Shown here: positions 14,101 to 22,039 of the stretch, piece by piece
How positions within the stretch are numbered: position 1 is the stretch's first letter
Layout: each line of letters opens with the position of its first letter
Assembly: GCA_037043455.1 (NCBI GenBank)
Contig: JAWPHD010002611.1
Coordinates: 62,001-126,000, forward strand
Length of the DNA stretch: 64,000 nucleotides
Direction of reading: 5' to 3'
From: Cyrtodaria siliqua
Lineage: Eukaryota; Mollusca; Bivalvia; Adapedonta; Hiatellidae
Notes under the pieces: model-generated
The model's database searches: none
What the model saw: the letters and a program-made list of their open reading frames with translations, nothing else
Told to the model about the DNA's origin: nothing
Position numbers and translations under genes: made by a program

Positions 14101-17100
14101 AAAACAAGAGTTGTCACGGAGACGTTAACACGCCATGACCGTTTTTTTTACCAGACACTTTCTTCCCAATGTGTGCTACTCGAATCCTTGACATGCCTTA
14201 CAAATTGATTACATAAATTATTCACCTTGGTAGCACGACGTGCTAAAGTACACATCAGCGCAGAAATAGAATACTCACATGTATGGGATGCGTTTGCGTT
14301 AGCGTGCATTACAACACAGATAAACTGTTCATTTCTACCATGTGCAATTATAAGAGTGCGTTATCAAAGTGAAAAAATCAAAGAAACTATTCATTACTAC
14401 CTTACCATGTGCAATTACTGGGGGTGCAAGGTTTGGGAGCATTGCAAGTTTGTTGTAATTAACATTTCATAAAATTACTCTTGAGGTTGTCTTCGTGACG
14501 TATATTTGCCAAGAGACGTCATGTAACGCTGCGCTTTCAACGGATGAAATATACCCGGGGAATTAATGGAACAGCTGTATTTTATCGTAGAATAACATAC
14601 AGTTGTCTCTCTTCTTTGCGTATATGAAAGGATGCACAGGTCCTGTTATAATATAATATAATGAAATGATATTATTAAGATTACAAATTAAAGAGGCTGT
14701 TCATATACTCAAGAAAATAACATACGCCAGAAAAATATATTATATACTAGTACTTAACTATAACTAGTTATTTTCGATAAAATATTAAATCTTTCAGTGC
14801 AGAAGTAGCCTCTATATCACTTGTACTGAAAAAATATAATACACTGTATAAAAAACCTAGTTTGACGTGGTTTTGTTGCAAAATTTAGCTTAAATTCCCT
14901 GTTCTGATGAAGTTACAACATAAAAGAGCTATATTTCTGAAATGCGTTGGTACTTATCCTTCAATTTTACTACATAACGTTGGTACTTATCTATGGCCGT
15001 CGTAAGACTTATCCACTTTCTGGGACCCCACTCTCACAAAACTCCAGATTAAAAACCCTTAGTTAGTATTAAGGGACCAAATAGAGACAAAATGATTAAC
15101 AGAATGAATGTTTTACATGTGCATGTCCTTATTATCGTGTCAAAATTACTGTATAATTGAAAAATCGACGAAATGTCAATTGTTGACACGGATATTTCCG
15201 ATCCGCCCAGTTCAAAACAGATAAAATTTGCCTAAAACACTATTAAAATGAAAAACATAAGATATGGATGCGAAGAAAAATATTCAGGGAATCTAACAAA
15301 GCAAAAACTAATTATATAACGAATATAATATTTAAATAAATGACAAATATTGAGCGTACATGTAATGTGGCGCGTCTTTCCCGTAGCCGCGTATGGCCTT
15401 ATCCGACCCGCGTTCATATTATACGGATACCGGGGGTGAGTATGGGGGAGACATAATTGGCTATTTTCCCCTACTTATAATGCTCATTTCAAACATAAAA
15501 GTGGAATAACTTATTGCTACACCTCGGAGGTTTCGAAGCAATTGGTGTTGGTAAACCAGTAGTACATATTTTTTCTGCTAGACACCCGCATAAAGCATTT
15601 TGAATTTATGTTTTTGACCCCACATATGGGTACACTTTCACCAAGTGTTAAGACCATAGATTTTGTAGTTGTGAATTGAGCATGCTAGCTATGAGACTCC
15701 AAGATGGAGCTATAAGTGACCCCTATAATGGAAAAGGTAGAGTATGCGCCACCTGGTCGTGAAGTTTCAGAAGACATAATGCAAGATCTGCCTAAAAACC
15801 ACCGAACTTCAACTGAATGATCCTTTATTTTGGTGAGATGTTTCGAAAGTTTGGCTAAGCTTAGCACGGAATATGTTTTTGTCAATATCTTACCCCAGCA
15901 GTCCTTTTTTGAAGCCTTCTTCGGCGGCTGAAATCCTTCCTCACAGGCACATATATTGGTGGCATTGCAAACAGTGTTCTTTCCTGCACAGTCACCGACG
16001 ACACTGGGGTCACACGCTGCAACATAAGCCGTATGATTACACAAACACTGCATACACTACCATACACGATTGCGCCTCATTTTACTTACATATCGTAATC
16101 TTTACACAACTTTCGTCCTTACCAAAGTGATATCTAATCAATTGTCATTTTCGCTCAGTTGTCATCTTTACTCAATTGTCATCTTTACTCAACTTTTATG
16201 TTTTATACTTTGTTGTCACCTTTATTATAATGTCATTTTAACTCAACTGTCATCTGTACTCAGTTATCATTTTTATTCAGTTGTCATATTTATTCAACTG
16301 TCATTTTTACTCTATTTCCAAGTGTTAAAGAAGTCGTAATCTTTACTCTATTGCCATCTTTACACAGTTGTAATCTTTACTCATCTGTCATCTTTACACA
16401 GTTGTCGCCTTTACTCATTTGTCATCTTTACTCTATTTTCATCTTTACTCAATTGTCATTATTATTCAACTGTCATTGTTACTCTATTGCCAAATTTTTA
16501 TTTAGTGGTCATATTTATCCAATGTCATCTTTTTTCACGTGTCATCTTTGCGCTATTGCCGTCTTTACTCAATTGTAATCTTTATTTAATTGTCGTCTTT
16601 ACTCAATTGTCTTTACTCATTTGTCATTTCTACTCATTTGTCATTTTATTCAATAGTCATCTTTACTCAGTTGTCATCTTCACTGAATTGTCATCCTTAC
16701 TCAATTTCCACCTTTAATTAATTGTCATCTTTACTCAGTTGTCATCTTTACTCATTTGTCATCTTTACTTAATTTTCACCTTAATCAGTTGTAATCTTTA
16801 CTCAGTTGTCATCTTTACTCAGTTGGTGTCTTTAGTTAATTCTCATATTTTCTAACTTGTCATATTCATTCAGTTGTCGTATTTACTTAATTGTCATCTT
16901 TACTTAGTTGCCATCTTTACTTAATTGTCATATTTACTAAATTGGCATCTTTACTCAACTGAATTGTCATCTTTACTGAATTGGCATCTTTATTCAGTTG
17001 TCATCTTTACCTTATTATCGTCTTTACTTAATTGCCATCTTTACTCAATTGCCATCACAACTCAATTGTCATCTTTACTCAGTTGTCATCTTTATTCAAT

Positions 17101-18861
17101 GTCATCTTTACTGATTTGTCATTTTTACTCTATTGAGATCTTTACTCAATTGTTATTTTTAGTCAATTATCATCTTTGCTCAGTTTTCATCATAACTCAG
17201 TTGTCATCTTTAATAAGTTATCATCTTTACTCAGTTTTCATCTTAACTCACTTGTTATCTTTACTCTATTGAGATCTTTACTCAATTGTTATCTTTAGTC
17301 TATTATCATCTTTGCTCAGTTTTCATCTTAACTCAATTGTTATCTTTACTCAGTTATCATCTTTGCTCAGTTTTCATCTTAACTCAATTGTCATCTTTAC
17401 TCAGTTATCATCTTTGCTCAGTTTTCATCTTAACTCAATTGCCATATTAACTCAGTTGTCATCTTTACTCAGTTGTCATCTTTACTCAATTGTTCTGCTG
17501 TCATCTTTGCTAAGTTGTCATCTGAAAATGATCGGACATGCAGTATTTACAGACTTTGTTGACACATGCATACATATAACCAATTGCAAAAAATCAGTTT
17601 ATTTTACCATGAAGGGATGGCTGCCGGAGGCCCCGGGTTCAATCCTCCGTGGCGCCACTGAATTTTGTCGGTCTTTTCTTGAGCAAGACACTTTCCCTTA
17701 GCCTCGTCCGTCGGATGGGACGTAAACCTGGCGGTCCCTTGTATCGGTCTATCCTCCGAGCACGTTAAAGAACCATAGGAATATATTCGATAATAAGAGT
17801 AGGGCACGGTTCCTGGATTCCTATGTATCCTCCCCTCTCTCTGCGGCGGCTCTAAATAACCTATACTGTATTGATGAGCCGTTAAACAACATTCACTTCA
17901 ATTCAATTACCATGAAGTATTTCCATTATTGACATGCGCACGACGCAGCATTTCTCGTTCAATGTTAGGCCTACTGATTGAATGAACTCTGTCCAAAGCG
18001 TCCTTGAAACAGTAAGCAATAGGCAATCTATTTCGATAAATCTTCTTGCGCTTGTTTCAGCCAAAGGTTTTTTTGAACTTTAAAGACAAAATTAAACTAG
18101 ACGGGGTTGTTTTTGCAACAAACATTTATATCTTCCCCCATAATTTAAGAACCAACCTGGCTGAAAGTTACGCTCTGTACGTTGTCTCGATATGGTGAGC
18201 ATTTGTGCCAAGTCATTCCAAAATCCCTAAAGCGGTTCAAGAGATACGGAACGAACACTAAATATATAGTGCATATGACCTTCGACCTCTAAGTGTGACC
18301 TTGACCTTGAACGGACGTGGCTGGAAGTTGCACTCTCCACGTCGTCTCGATATGATGAACATTTGTGCCATGTTATTTCAAAATCCATCAAGCGGTTCAA
18401 GAGCTATGAAGAGGACACGATATATAGTGCATATAGCCTTCGACCTCTAAGTGTGACCTTGACCTTGAACGGACGTGGCTAGAAGTTGCACTCTGCACGT
18501 CGTCTCGATATGGTGAACATCTGTGCCAAGTTATTTCAAAAGCTCTCAATCGGTGCAATAGATATGGAGCGAACACGATATATAGTGCATATGATCTTCG
18601 ACCTATACGTGTGACCTTAACCTTGAACGAACATGGCTGGAAGATGCGCTTTGCACGTCGTCTCGATATGATGAACATTTGTGCCAAGTTATTTCAAAAT
18701 CCCTCAAGAGGTTCAAGAGATTTGGGGGAGACACGAAATATAGTGCATATGACTTTTGACCTCTAAGTGTGACCTTGACATTGAACGGACGTGGATGGAC
18801 GTTGCGCTCTGCACGTCGTCTTGATATGGTGAACATTTGTGGCAAGTTATTATAAATTCCT

Positions 18862-18903
<42 letters not shown>

Positions 18904-19379
18904 GGTGGGGAAATAGAATTGCTATCCAAAAATGATTTTAATGTGTTGGGAAATGTAAATTAAACACTCTAAACGTTTTACAGCAAAATATTAAGGCGAT
19001 CTGAAGTTATTTGAGATTATTTGATTATCTGCTGTCCCATCAACAAGGTATTTACATGAAAAAAAGCCACACCAAAACAAGTTTTTTGCTGTAAAATATT
19101 TATTTCTCAACCGATTTCCAAAACTATTATTCATCACTTAAAATTCCAGTTCAATGATATATAATTTATGAACCCATAAGTATTGCTCAAGTTTATGCTG
19201 AAAAACCTCAGGCTGAAACAAGCGCCCCCAACGATAGTAATGTAAACACGTTTTTTTCCAGTAGTGTATAATTATGTCAACGTATACATACGTTGTCCTC
19301 TGTCCGATGCCTGAGCAAACGAAACATACAACAGAACCAATATAGCGACACCATGCACCCATTTATGGAATGCTGACAT
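958..19379 (-). CDS. secreted or cell-surface EGF-EGF-CCP-TSP1 mosaic protein gene (5' part; continues beyond window)
   Basis: Five exons were identified by domain signature and splice sites: signal peptide 19292-19379, EGF-like 15894-16016, EGF-like 10503-10624, sushi/CCP 7691-7868 and TSP type-1 958-1137. Junction phases are 1, 1, 0 and 1, and each acceptor matches the preceding donor, so the 691 spliced nucleotides form one open frame of 230 codons plus one base. The product begins with a signal peptide, so it enters the secretory pathway; whether it is secreted or membrane-anchored depends on exons to the left of the window. EGF, CCP and TSP1 modules in one chain are typical of extracellular matrix, complement-like and adhesion proteins (family knowledge). 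No enzyme domain is visible. The introns are long and full of repeats. Other exons could be missed inside the introns, but the perfect phase agreement argues that the visible chain is real. Confidence 0.8.
1410..2108 (+). repeat. bivalve-type dispersed repeat with ~125-bp internal tandem units
   Basis: Five tandem degenerate units contain AGGGCCATAACTC..GCCAAAAATCATTCAACC and AAATCC.GCCA..TGTTCAGGAGA. The element then runs into a (CAGA)-rich stretch at 1990-2055 and ends in a hairpin GTCTCCC...GGGGGAGAC at 2063-2103. Related copies lie at 34570-34790 and 42340-42714. Reading frames inside are repeat artefacts. It sits upstream (on the minus strand) of the TSP1 exon, in the intron between CCP and TSP1. 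Confidence 0.7.
2600..2800 (-). repeat. SINE-like dispersed repeat with (TTGG)n edge
   Basis: A TTGG tandem at 2607-2642 is followed by TTTTATGTCATTTTCA..TATATATGACGGTCGATT, which recurs at 57909-57960 with the same order of blocks. The copy at 57.9 kb runs on into a box-B-like GTTCGAATCTCACTGGGAGC on its minus strand, suggesting a tRNA-derived SINE in minus orientation. Non-coding. Confidence 0.5.
2795..2882 (+). repeat. two tandem ~43-bp units related to the 4.8-5.2 kb minisatellite (inverted)
   Basis: AACACGGTTACTCGTCTACA.CGTGAGTGGACTCGTGACCATT occurs twice back to back. Its reverse complement contains CACTCACGTTGTAGACGAG, close to the 25-bp unit at 4765-5167. The flank TTTTTGATACGG (2880) is also inverted at 4741-4755. 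Confidence 0.6.
2900..3935. other. intronic stretch without recognised genes
   Basis: No coding domain was recognised on either strand. A CTCATGAACAGATTCAATAAA block at 3705-3726 recurs near 59215, marking a dispersed repeat end. The remainder is AT-rich unique-looking sequence. Confidence 0.4.
3938..4290 (+). repeat. dispersed repeat family B (CTATCCCGCCAACA type), interrupted by a MITE
   Basis: Blocks CTATCCCGCCAACAAAG, ACACCGTTTCTAAAC, AACTGGAGCATCGAATTAAG and TATTTTAAGAACCC occur in this order. The same order is seen at 31775-32010 and 56160-56460, and inverted at 58240-58510; a partial inverted copy is at 37425-37510. A 115-bp palindromic MITE (4013-4127) splits this copy. Confidence 0.75.
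4013..4127. mobile_element. palindromic MITE with 17-bp perfect terminal inverted repeats
   Basis: The ends TATACTGTGAAATCATT and AATGATTTCACAGTATA are exact inverted repeats, and the interior (ATTTCGTGG, GCGAAAT) is also partly self-complementary. Ends in TA and insertion within a TA-rich spot fit a Tc1/mariner-type non-autonomous element. It interrupts a copy of repeat family B whose uninterrupted version is at 56160-56460. Confidence 0.75.
4765..5167 (+). repeat. 25-bp minisatellite
   Basis: About 16 degenerate copies of CACTCACATTGTAACCGAGTAGACC. Variants are mainly ATT/GTT before GTAACC and deletions of CCGA. Not a CRISPR array: there are no spacers between units. Confidence 0.9.
5585..7545 (-). 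mobile_element. decayed, 5'-truncated non-LTR retrotransposon (reverse transcriptase, CR1/jockey-like)
   Basis: On the minus strand the order is: linker ending [11 protein letters not shown] (~7060), fingers block ENYRPIS (~6890), [10 protein letters not shown] and [16 protein letters not shown] (~6720), [11 protein letters not shown] (~6520), the catalytic box (~6435) and a C-terminal region with [15 protein letters not shown] (~5690). The catalytic box reads FEDD rather than F/Y-A-D-D. The frame is broken at least four times: near 7130, 6890, 6500 and 6310. No endonuclease domain is visible, so the copy is 5' truncated and dead. It sits in the intron between the CCP and TSP1 exons, in the same orientation as the host gene. 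Confidence 0.85.
7691..7868 (-). CDS. exon: sushi/CCP (complement control protein) domain
   Basis: It encodes 59 codons plus one base, one full CCP module: start [15 protein letters not shown], middle [14 protein letters not shown], then [19 protein letters not shown]. Four cysteines, the GY pair and the W near the last cysteine match the family. The acceptor is TTTAAG (phase 0) and the donor GTAAAT (phase 1). The phase-0 start matches the phase-0 end of the EGF exon at 10503. NWS is a potential N-glycosylation site. CCP modules mediate protein-protein recognition outside cells. Confidence 0.88.
7985..9440 (+). repeat. 24-bp satellite (CATACATATATCCATCAATCCACC) with simple-repeat edge
   Basis: After a short (CATC)n and (CATA)n edge at 8100-8180, the array repeats a 24-bp unit about 50 times, with CACC/CATC/CGCC variants. 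Because 24 is divisible by three, two long open frames appear on the minus strand (8071-9402 and 8477-9337). They are periodic octapeptides and not genes. It lies in the intron between the second EGF exon and the CCP exon. Confidence 0.95.
9460..10075. mobile_element. foldback element, ~600 bp palindrome with nested hairpins
   Basis: The left arm (from GACTATAACAATAGTTCATG, through GATAGGGAATTCCAA, GTTGTGCGTTGACGCC and AACGCTTTGCATG to GTGACTTTTATCT at ~9700) is repeated inverted on the right (GATAAAAGTCACGCGCACC at 9790, to GATTCTTATAGTCC at ~10070). Within each arm there is a smaller hairpin around CCTCGG, e.g. AACCTCGGCAGAGCCTCGGTT near 9973. No coding region. Located in the intron between the second EGF exon and the CCP exon. 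Confidence 0.75.
10076..10502. other. intron segment with a short imperfect palindrome
   Basis: Around 10262-10335 there is GTATATAGACCT...AGACCTATATAC, a short inverted repeat of MITE type. Nothing else was recognised. Confidence 0.4.
10503..10624 (-). CDS. exon: second EGF-like domain
   Basis: Forty codons after a two-base start: [11 protein letters not shown], then [20 protein letters not shown]. The six cysteines have spacing x5, x11, x4, x1 and x10, and the GY pair before the last cysteine is the EGF signature. The acceptor is TTTTGTTAG (phase 1) and the donor GTAATA (phase 0). No calcium-binding consensus (D-x-D/N-E/Q) is present at its start. Confidence 0.85.
10625..11490. other. intron segment without recognised features
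   Basis: AT-rich sequence with no domain signature on either strand and no tandem structure that I can see. It lies in the intron between the two EGF exons. Confidence 0.35.
11491..12142 (+). repeat. bivalve-type dispersed repeat with ~155-bp tandem units
   Basis: Four units carry GCACTCTGCACGTCGTCTCGATATGGTGA, CCCTCAAGCGGTTCAAGAGATATGG and CTTCGACC.CTAAGTGTGACC. The element begins at TATGTCTCCCCCATAATTTATG, and a (CAGA)-rich end precedes TTTGTCTCCCC. The same family is at 18097-18860. Frames inside on both strands are repeat artefacts. Confidence 0.8.
12966..13497 (+). mobile_element. tRNA-derived SINE, tandem pair
   Basis: Two copies in direct tandem (about 12966-13204 and 13207-13497). 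Each starts with a tRNA-like head (GGTAGCGCGGTGGATTTGTAA, GGGTTCAATCC), continues with GTGTTCTTG.GCAAGA.ACTTTCCC and GTCTATCCTCCGA, and the second ends GCCGTTAAGCAACATTCAATT. Single copies or fragments occur at 17618-17912, 35965-36176 and 54461-54492. The first copy lacks the tail, so the second probably inserted into its 3' end. Confidence 0.85.
13500..14420. other. interior of the long-TIR element, no genes recognised
   Basis: The motif ACAAGAGTTGTCACGGAGAC at 14105 resembles the start block of another widespread bivalve repeat. The small plus-strand frames at 13790 and 14227 have no recognisable domain. Confidence 0.35.
14421..14640 (+). repeat. dispersed repeat family C (uninterrupted copy)
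   Basis: Blocks GGTTTGGGAGCATTGCAAGT, GACGTCATGTAACG, GGGGAATTAATGGAACAGCT and GTATTTTATCGTAGAATAAC match 19926-19980 plus 20335-20510, where the same sequence is split by two foldback insertions. Confidence 0.75.
15454..15893. other. intron segment next to the first EGF exon
   Basis: The minus-strand frame continues open past the EGF exon donor (to about 15685), but this is read-through into the intron: GTAAGA at 15893-15888 is a good donor and the EGF module is complete before it. Confidence 0.45.
15894..16016 (-). CDS. exon: first EGF-like domain
   Basis: The 123-nt exon has a phase-1 start and a phase-1 end. It encodes [16 protein letters not shown], then [15 protein letters not shown] and KKDCW. 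The six cysteines have spacing x7, x6, x5, x1 and x14, matching the EGF fold. The acceptor is TTATGTTGCAG and the donor GTAAGA. NAT is a potential N-glycosylation site. It joins in frame to the signal-peptide exon (C|CG gives Pro) and to the second EGF exon. Confidence 0.87.
16130..17528 (+). repeat. 16-bp minisatellite (TTGTCATCTTTACTCA)
   Basis: About 85 degenerate copies in head-to-tail order. Common variants are AATT/AGTT junctions and ATT for CTT. Because 16 is not divisible by three, the frames over it are periodic over 48 bases and are not genes. It lies in the first intron of the minus-strand gene. Confidence 0.95.
17618..17912 (+). mobile_element. tRNA-derived SINE copy
   Basis: It carries CCCCGGGTTCAATCCTCCGTG, GAGCAAGACACTTTCCCTTAG, GTCTATCCTCCGAGCACG and the tail GAGCCGTTAAACAACATTCA followed by CAATTCAATT. 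Same family as 12966-13497. The 5' half of the tRNA-like head (box A) is poorly preserved. Confidence 0.85.
18097..18860 (+). repeat. bivalve-type dispersed repeat with ~157-bp tandem units
   Basis: Five units with GCACTCTGCACGTCGTCTCG, CAAGCGGTTCAAGAGATA and CTTCGACCTCTAAGTGTGAC; same family as 11491-12142. The start CTAGACGGGGTTGT..TTGCAACAAACAT parallels 11463-11492. The unit array runs directly into a poly-G tract. Confidence 0.8.
18862..18902 (+). repeat. poly-G tract of 41 bases
   Basis: An uninterrupted run of 41 G, followed by GAGGTGGGG. It replaces the expected 3' end of the preceding repeat. It could form G-quadruplexes on the plus strand, and its exact length is unreliable in most sequencing technologies. 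Confidence 0.95.
19292..19379 (-). CDS. exon 1 of the mosaic gene: start codon and signal peptide
   Basis: The ATG is at 19379 (reading leftwards). The 29 codons give [10 protein letters not shown], a hydrophobic stretch [14 protein letters not shown] and then SDRGQ, a typical secretory signal with a likely cleavage after AQA. The donor is GTATGT at 19291-19286 in phase 1, matching the phase-1 acceptor of the EGF exon at 16016. TTATCAG about 57 bases upstream of the ATG may be an acceptor of a 5'-UTR intron, so transcription may start further right. Confidence 0.78.
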
Positions 19380-19575
19380 TTTCTGTGGCTGGAAACGCTC
19401 CTTCACAACCTGATAACGAAAAGACAAAATAAAGTTACACTTAAACGAAGATATATTAATTCAGTTCAATTCAATTCAATAAATATAGATACAGCACAGG
19501 CAGAGGGCATTCGTGAATGCTGTTTAAAATTTAATTATGTTTGGACTTAAAACAGTACTTTTTGTACTTATTTAA

Positions 19576-19677
19576 GAAATAATAAATATGTACCTGTGTT
19601 TTATCAGTGAATAAAATACAGTTAGGAGTTCGGATGCCTAGTGATGCGATAAAATACAGGTACGTATTTATTATTTC
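19576..19677. mobile_element. palindromic MITE, internally deleted copy
   Basis: Ends GAAATAATAAATATGTACCTG and CAGGTACGTATTTATTATTTC are inverted repeats; the same ends flank the fuller copy at 20519-20690. The downstream flank (GCTATTGTTGG..CACTATATATTATCTCGGAGGTCA) is also shared, so this MITE sits in or belongs to a larger repeat. Confidence 0.75.
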
Positions 19678-19978
19678 GATTCTAACACAATGTTAACGCT
19701 ATTGTTGGGACACTATATATTATCTCGGAGGTCATTGTAATCAGGCTGCTATGTTTACAGGCTGTTCCATTGGGCGCCCCCGTATGCAAAGTTATGCGTT
19801 TCAATACACTAGTAGTCACGTGACAAACAATTAAGTCATTGCATACGTCAGACAGCTTGCGCTGTATGACGTCAAACGTTCTCACCTTGAGATGCTTATA
19901 CTGATGCATATGTTGGGTTTATATCGGTGGTGTGCACGGTTTGGGAGCATGGCAAGTTTGTTGTAATTTACATTTCAT

Positions 19979-20211
19979 TAGTGTTTGCCCTACTTTTTCC
20001 TCCAATCAGACGGTGAGGAATTTTAGAAAAAAAGCGAAGTTATTTTCATGTAAATTTCTAACGATCAATTTTAACCATTTAATCATTAAGTAATCGCTTA
20101 CTAAATGGCACGCGCTTGTTTGGACACAAGAAAGCGGATTTAGTAGAAGCGCGAACGTGTTAAGAGGCGAGGTTTCGTAGAAGCGCGGGGGAAAAAGTAG
20201 GGCAAACACTA
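19979..20211. mobile_element. foldback insertion with 21-bp perfect inverted ends
   Basis: AGTGTTTGCCCTACTTTTTC (from 19980) is inverted exactly at 20190-20210. The interior also contains complementary pieces (AGAAGCGCG twice on one arm). It interrupts repeat family C. Confidence 0.75.
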
Positions 20212-20216
20212 AGTCA

Positions 20217-20325
20217 GTTAGAAGCTAAGAAGTGAAATTGTAACAATTAAGAAACCCCAGTCAGTCGCTGCGCTCCTTCCCTTAGGGTTTCTTAATTGTT
20301 AAAATTTAACTTCATAGCCTCTAAC
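20217..20325. mobile_element. 109-bp foldback element
   Basis: The left arm GTTAGAAGCTAAGAAGTGAA..ACAATTAAGAAACCCC is inverted with few mismatches as AGGGTTTCTTAATTGTT..TTCATAGCCTCTAAC. The short centre is CAGTCAGTCGCTGCGCTCCT. It is adjacent to the foldback at 19979-20211. Confidence 0.75.
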
Positions 20326-20518
20326 TAATACTTACAATTACTGTTGAGTTTGTCTTCTTGACGTATATTTACCAAATGACGTCATGTAACGTGGCGCTTC
20401 CAACGGATGAAATATACGCGGGGAATTAATGGAACAGCTGTATTTTATCGTAGAATAACATTCATATGTCTCTCTTCTTTGTGTATATGAAAGACTGCGG
20501 AGGTCGTGTTAGAATTAA

Positions 20519-20690
20519 GAAATAATAAATATGTACCTGTGTTTTATCGGTGAATAAAATAAAGTTTGAAGTTCGGATGCGTAGTAATTAAATCACTCGT
20601 GCTAACGCACTCGTGATTTAATTACTACGCATCCGAGCGACTAACTGTATTTTATTCACCGATAAAATACAGGTACGTATTTATTATTTC
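20519..20690. mobile_element. palindromic MITE, ~77-bp arms
   Basis: The arms start GAAATAATAAATATGTACCT and end at GTAGTAATTAAATCAC, inverted on the right with few mismatches; the centre is TCGTGCTAACGCACTCGT. A deleted copy is at 19576-19677. Confidence 0.85.
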
Positions 20691-20775
20691 AATTCTAACA
20701 CAACACTAACCCCATTGTTTACGCTATTGTTGGTGCACTATATATTATCTCGGAGGTCAAGGTAATCAGGCATTC

Positions 20776-22035
20776 GCAACATCTCGTACACTGCTTCGCA
20801 GCATGACTCGAATGTAAAACGCAGGTTTCCATATTGGTTACGTCATACTAGCGTGACGCGCGTCAGATTCCCGCCAAAACGAATTTGCATTCAAAATCAA
20901 AGTTATCTTCGACATTTTGCAATGTAATTTAGCCGATTGCTCCATCTATAGATTATTTACGTGAAAGCAATGATAAAACCTTCATCTGTATTGTAAATAA
21001 CAAACATGCAACGCAAATCATACATCAACACGTGTAGCAAGCGGCCAGATTGTTTATTTAGCAACAGCTTAGCAACAGTGCACTATTTTCTGTGCCGTTG
21101 CCTTCCGGCTAACAGAATGTGAAGATTTGAACATACCGAAGCGCCGTGATAACGTTGTTTGGTCAGTATTTTAATTCCTAAATATTTGAGAATATTCCAG
21201 AATGCGATGGCACATTGTTCCGTTACAATTTGATATCATAAAATAAAAAAGATTATTGGTTCAGCCAATAATCACATTTATTTGTGTAACAAATTTTGGT
21301 ACTGTCGGTACTTGGTCCCATTTGTGATAACTAGCTGCGCAGTGGATCTGTTACGCGCAGATAATTCTACTTCCGTTCCCCATTTATTTCCGGTTTACAC
21401 AGAATCTCATGATTTTTCTGTTCGTTCTGTTAAAAATTTCACTCCCACTCACTCACCCACCCACCCAATTACTAGGAAGTCAATGCTGTTGTTTTATGTT
21501 TCATTGAATATATAAAGCTAAAGCACTCGTGAAAACACAATTTATTTTATTTGTCGAAGAAATTATGAGTTGTACTATAACTGTAATGGATTTCATTTGT
21601 TCCTGATTGTGATATCATTTTCATTAACTGGAAGACTCGTGCAGTAACTGCCGGTATGTTTCTGCCGTGCTAAAACATACATATTTGGCTGCTATAGCTC
21701 TCTATCTATATAGTCGTTGCCCACCTCTCCTAAGAGAAACACTCACGTTGAAGTTACGAAAATACATTAGAGCATTTGGTCTATGACTTACAAACGCCTA
21801 TTGATAGTGTAATAATATATATTCTACACATTTCTCTTGATATAACTTTTGGCTATAGAACCTAAACGAAGATGTTGTCTGGTGAGTTCGGTTTGGTTTG
21901 TATTATAGTGAAATTACCAAACTCATTGAGTGCAAAGAACTCTTTAACACGAAGTGGTGTTGTGGTATTGTTGATTTATCGCATATATGAGGAAATATTC
22001 ATTGAACGTGTTATACCATACTGCATGTTTTTTGG
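20776..22035. other. intergenic stretch without recognised genes
   Basis: A small hairpin GATTATTGGTTCAGCCAATAATC lies near 21251-21273. The plus-strand frame 21282-21515 has no domain pattern. Nothing else was recognised. Confidence 0.35.
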
Positions 22036-22039
22036 AGTA

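Larger units (their letters stand above)
12143..15453. mobile_element. 3.3-kb element with ~450-bp terminal inverted repeats
   Basis: The left arm 12143-12591 reads inwards from TGTCTCCCC..CCCCCGGTATCCGTATAATATG to GGATAAGTCTTACGATGGC. The right arm 14996-15453 is its inverted copy (GCCGTCGTAAGACTTATCC ... CATATTATACGGATACCGGGGG..GGGGGAGACA), with scattered mismatches and small indels. The 2.4-kb interior has no transposase; it holds a SINE pair (12966-13497) and a piece shared with 19.9-20.5 kb (14421-14640). No clear target-site duplication was found. It lies in the intron between the two EGF exons. It may be a non-autonomous DNA transposon or two inverted copies of one repeat. Confidence 0.75.
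19926..20512 (+). repeat. dispersed repeat family C, split by two foldback insertions
   Basis: The left part (19926-19978, GGTTTGGGAGCATGGCAAGT) and the right part (20335-20512, GACGTCATGTAACGTGGCGC onward) match the continuous copy at 14421-14640. The 350 bases between them are two adjacent palindromic insertions. Confidence 0.75.

Noticed and set aside
16070..17701. Several open frames rich in L, S, H and Y on the plus strand
   Set aside because: They lie over the 16-bp minisatellite and are periodic; no start context or domain.
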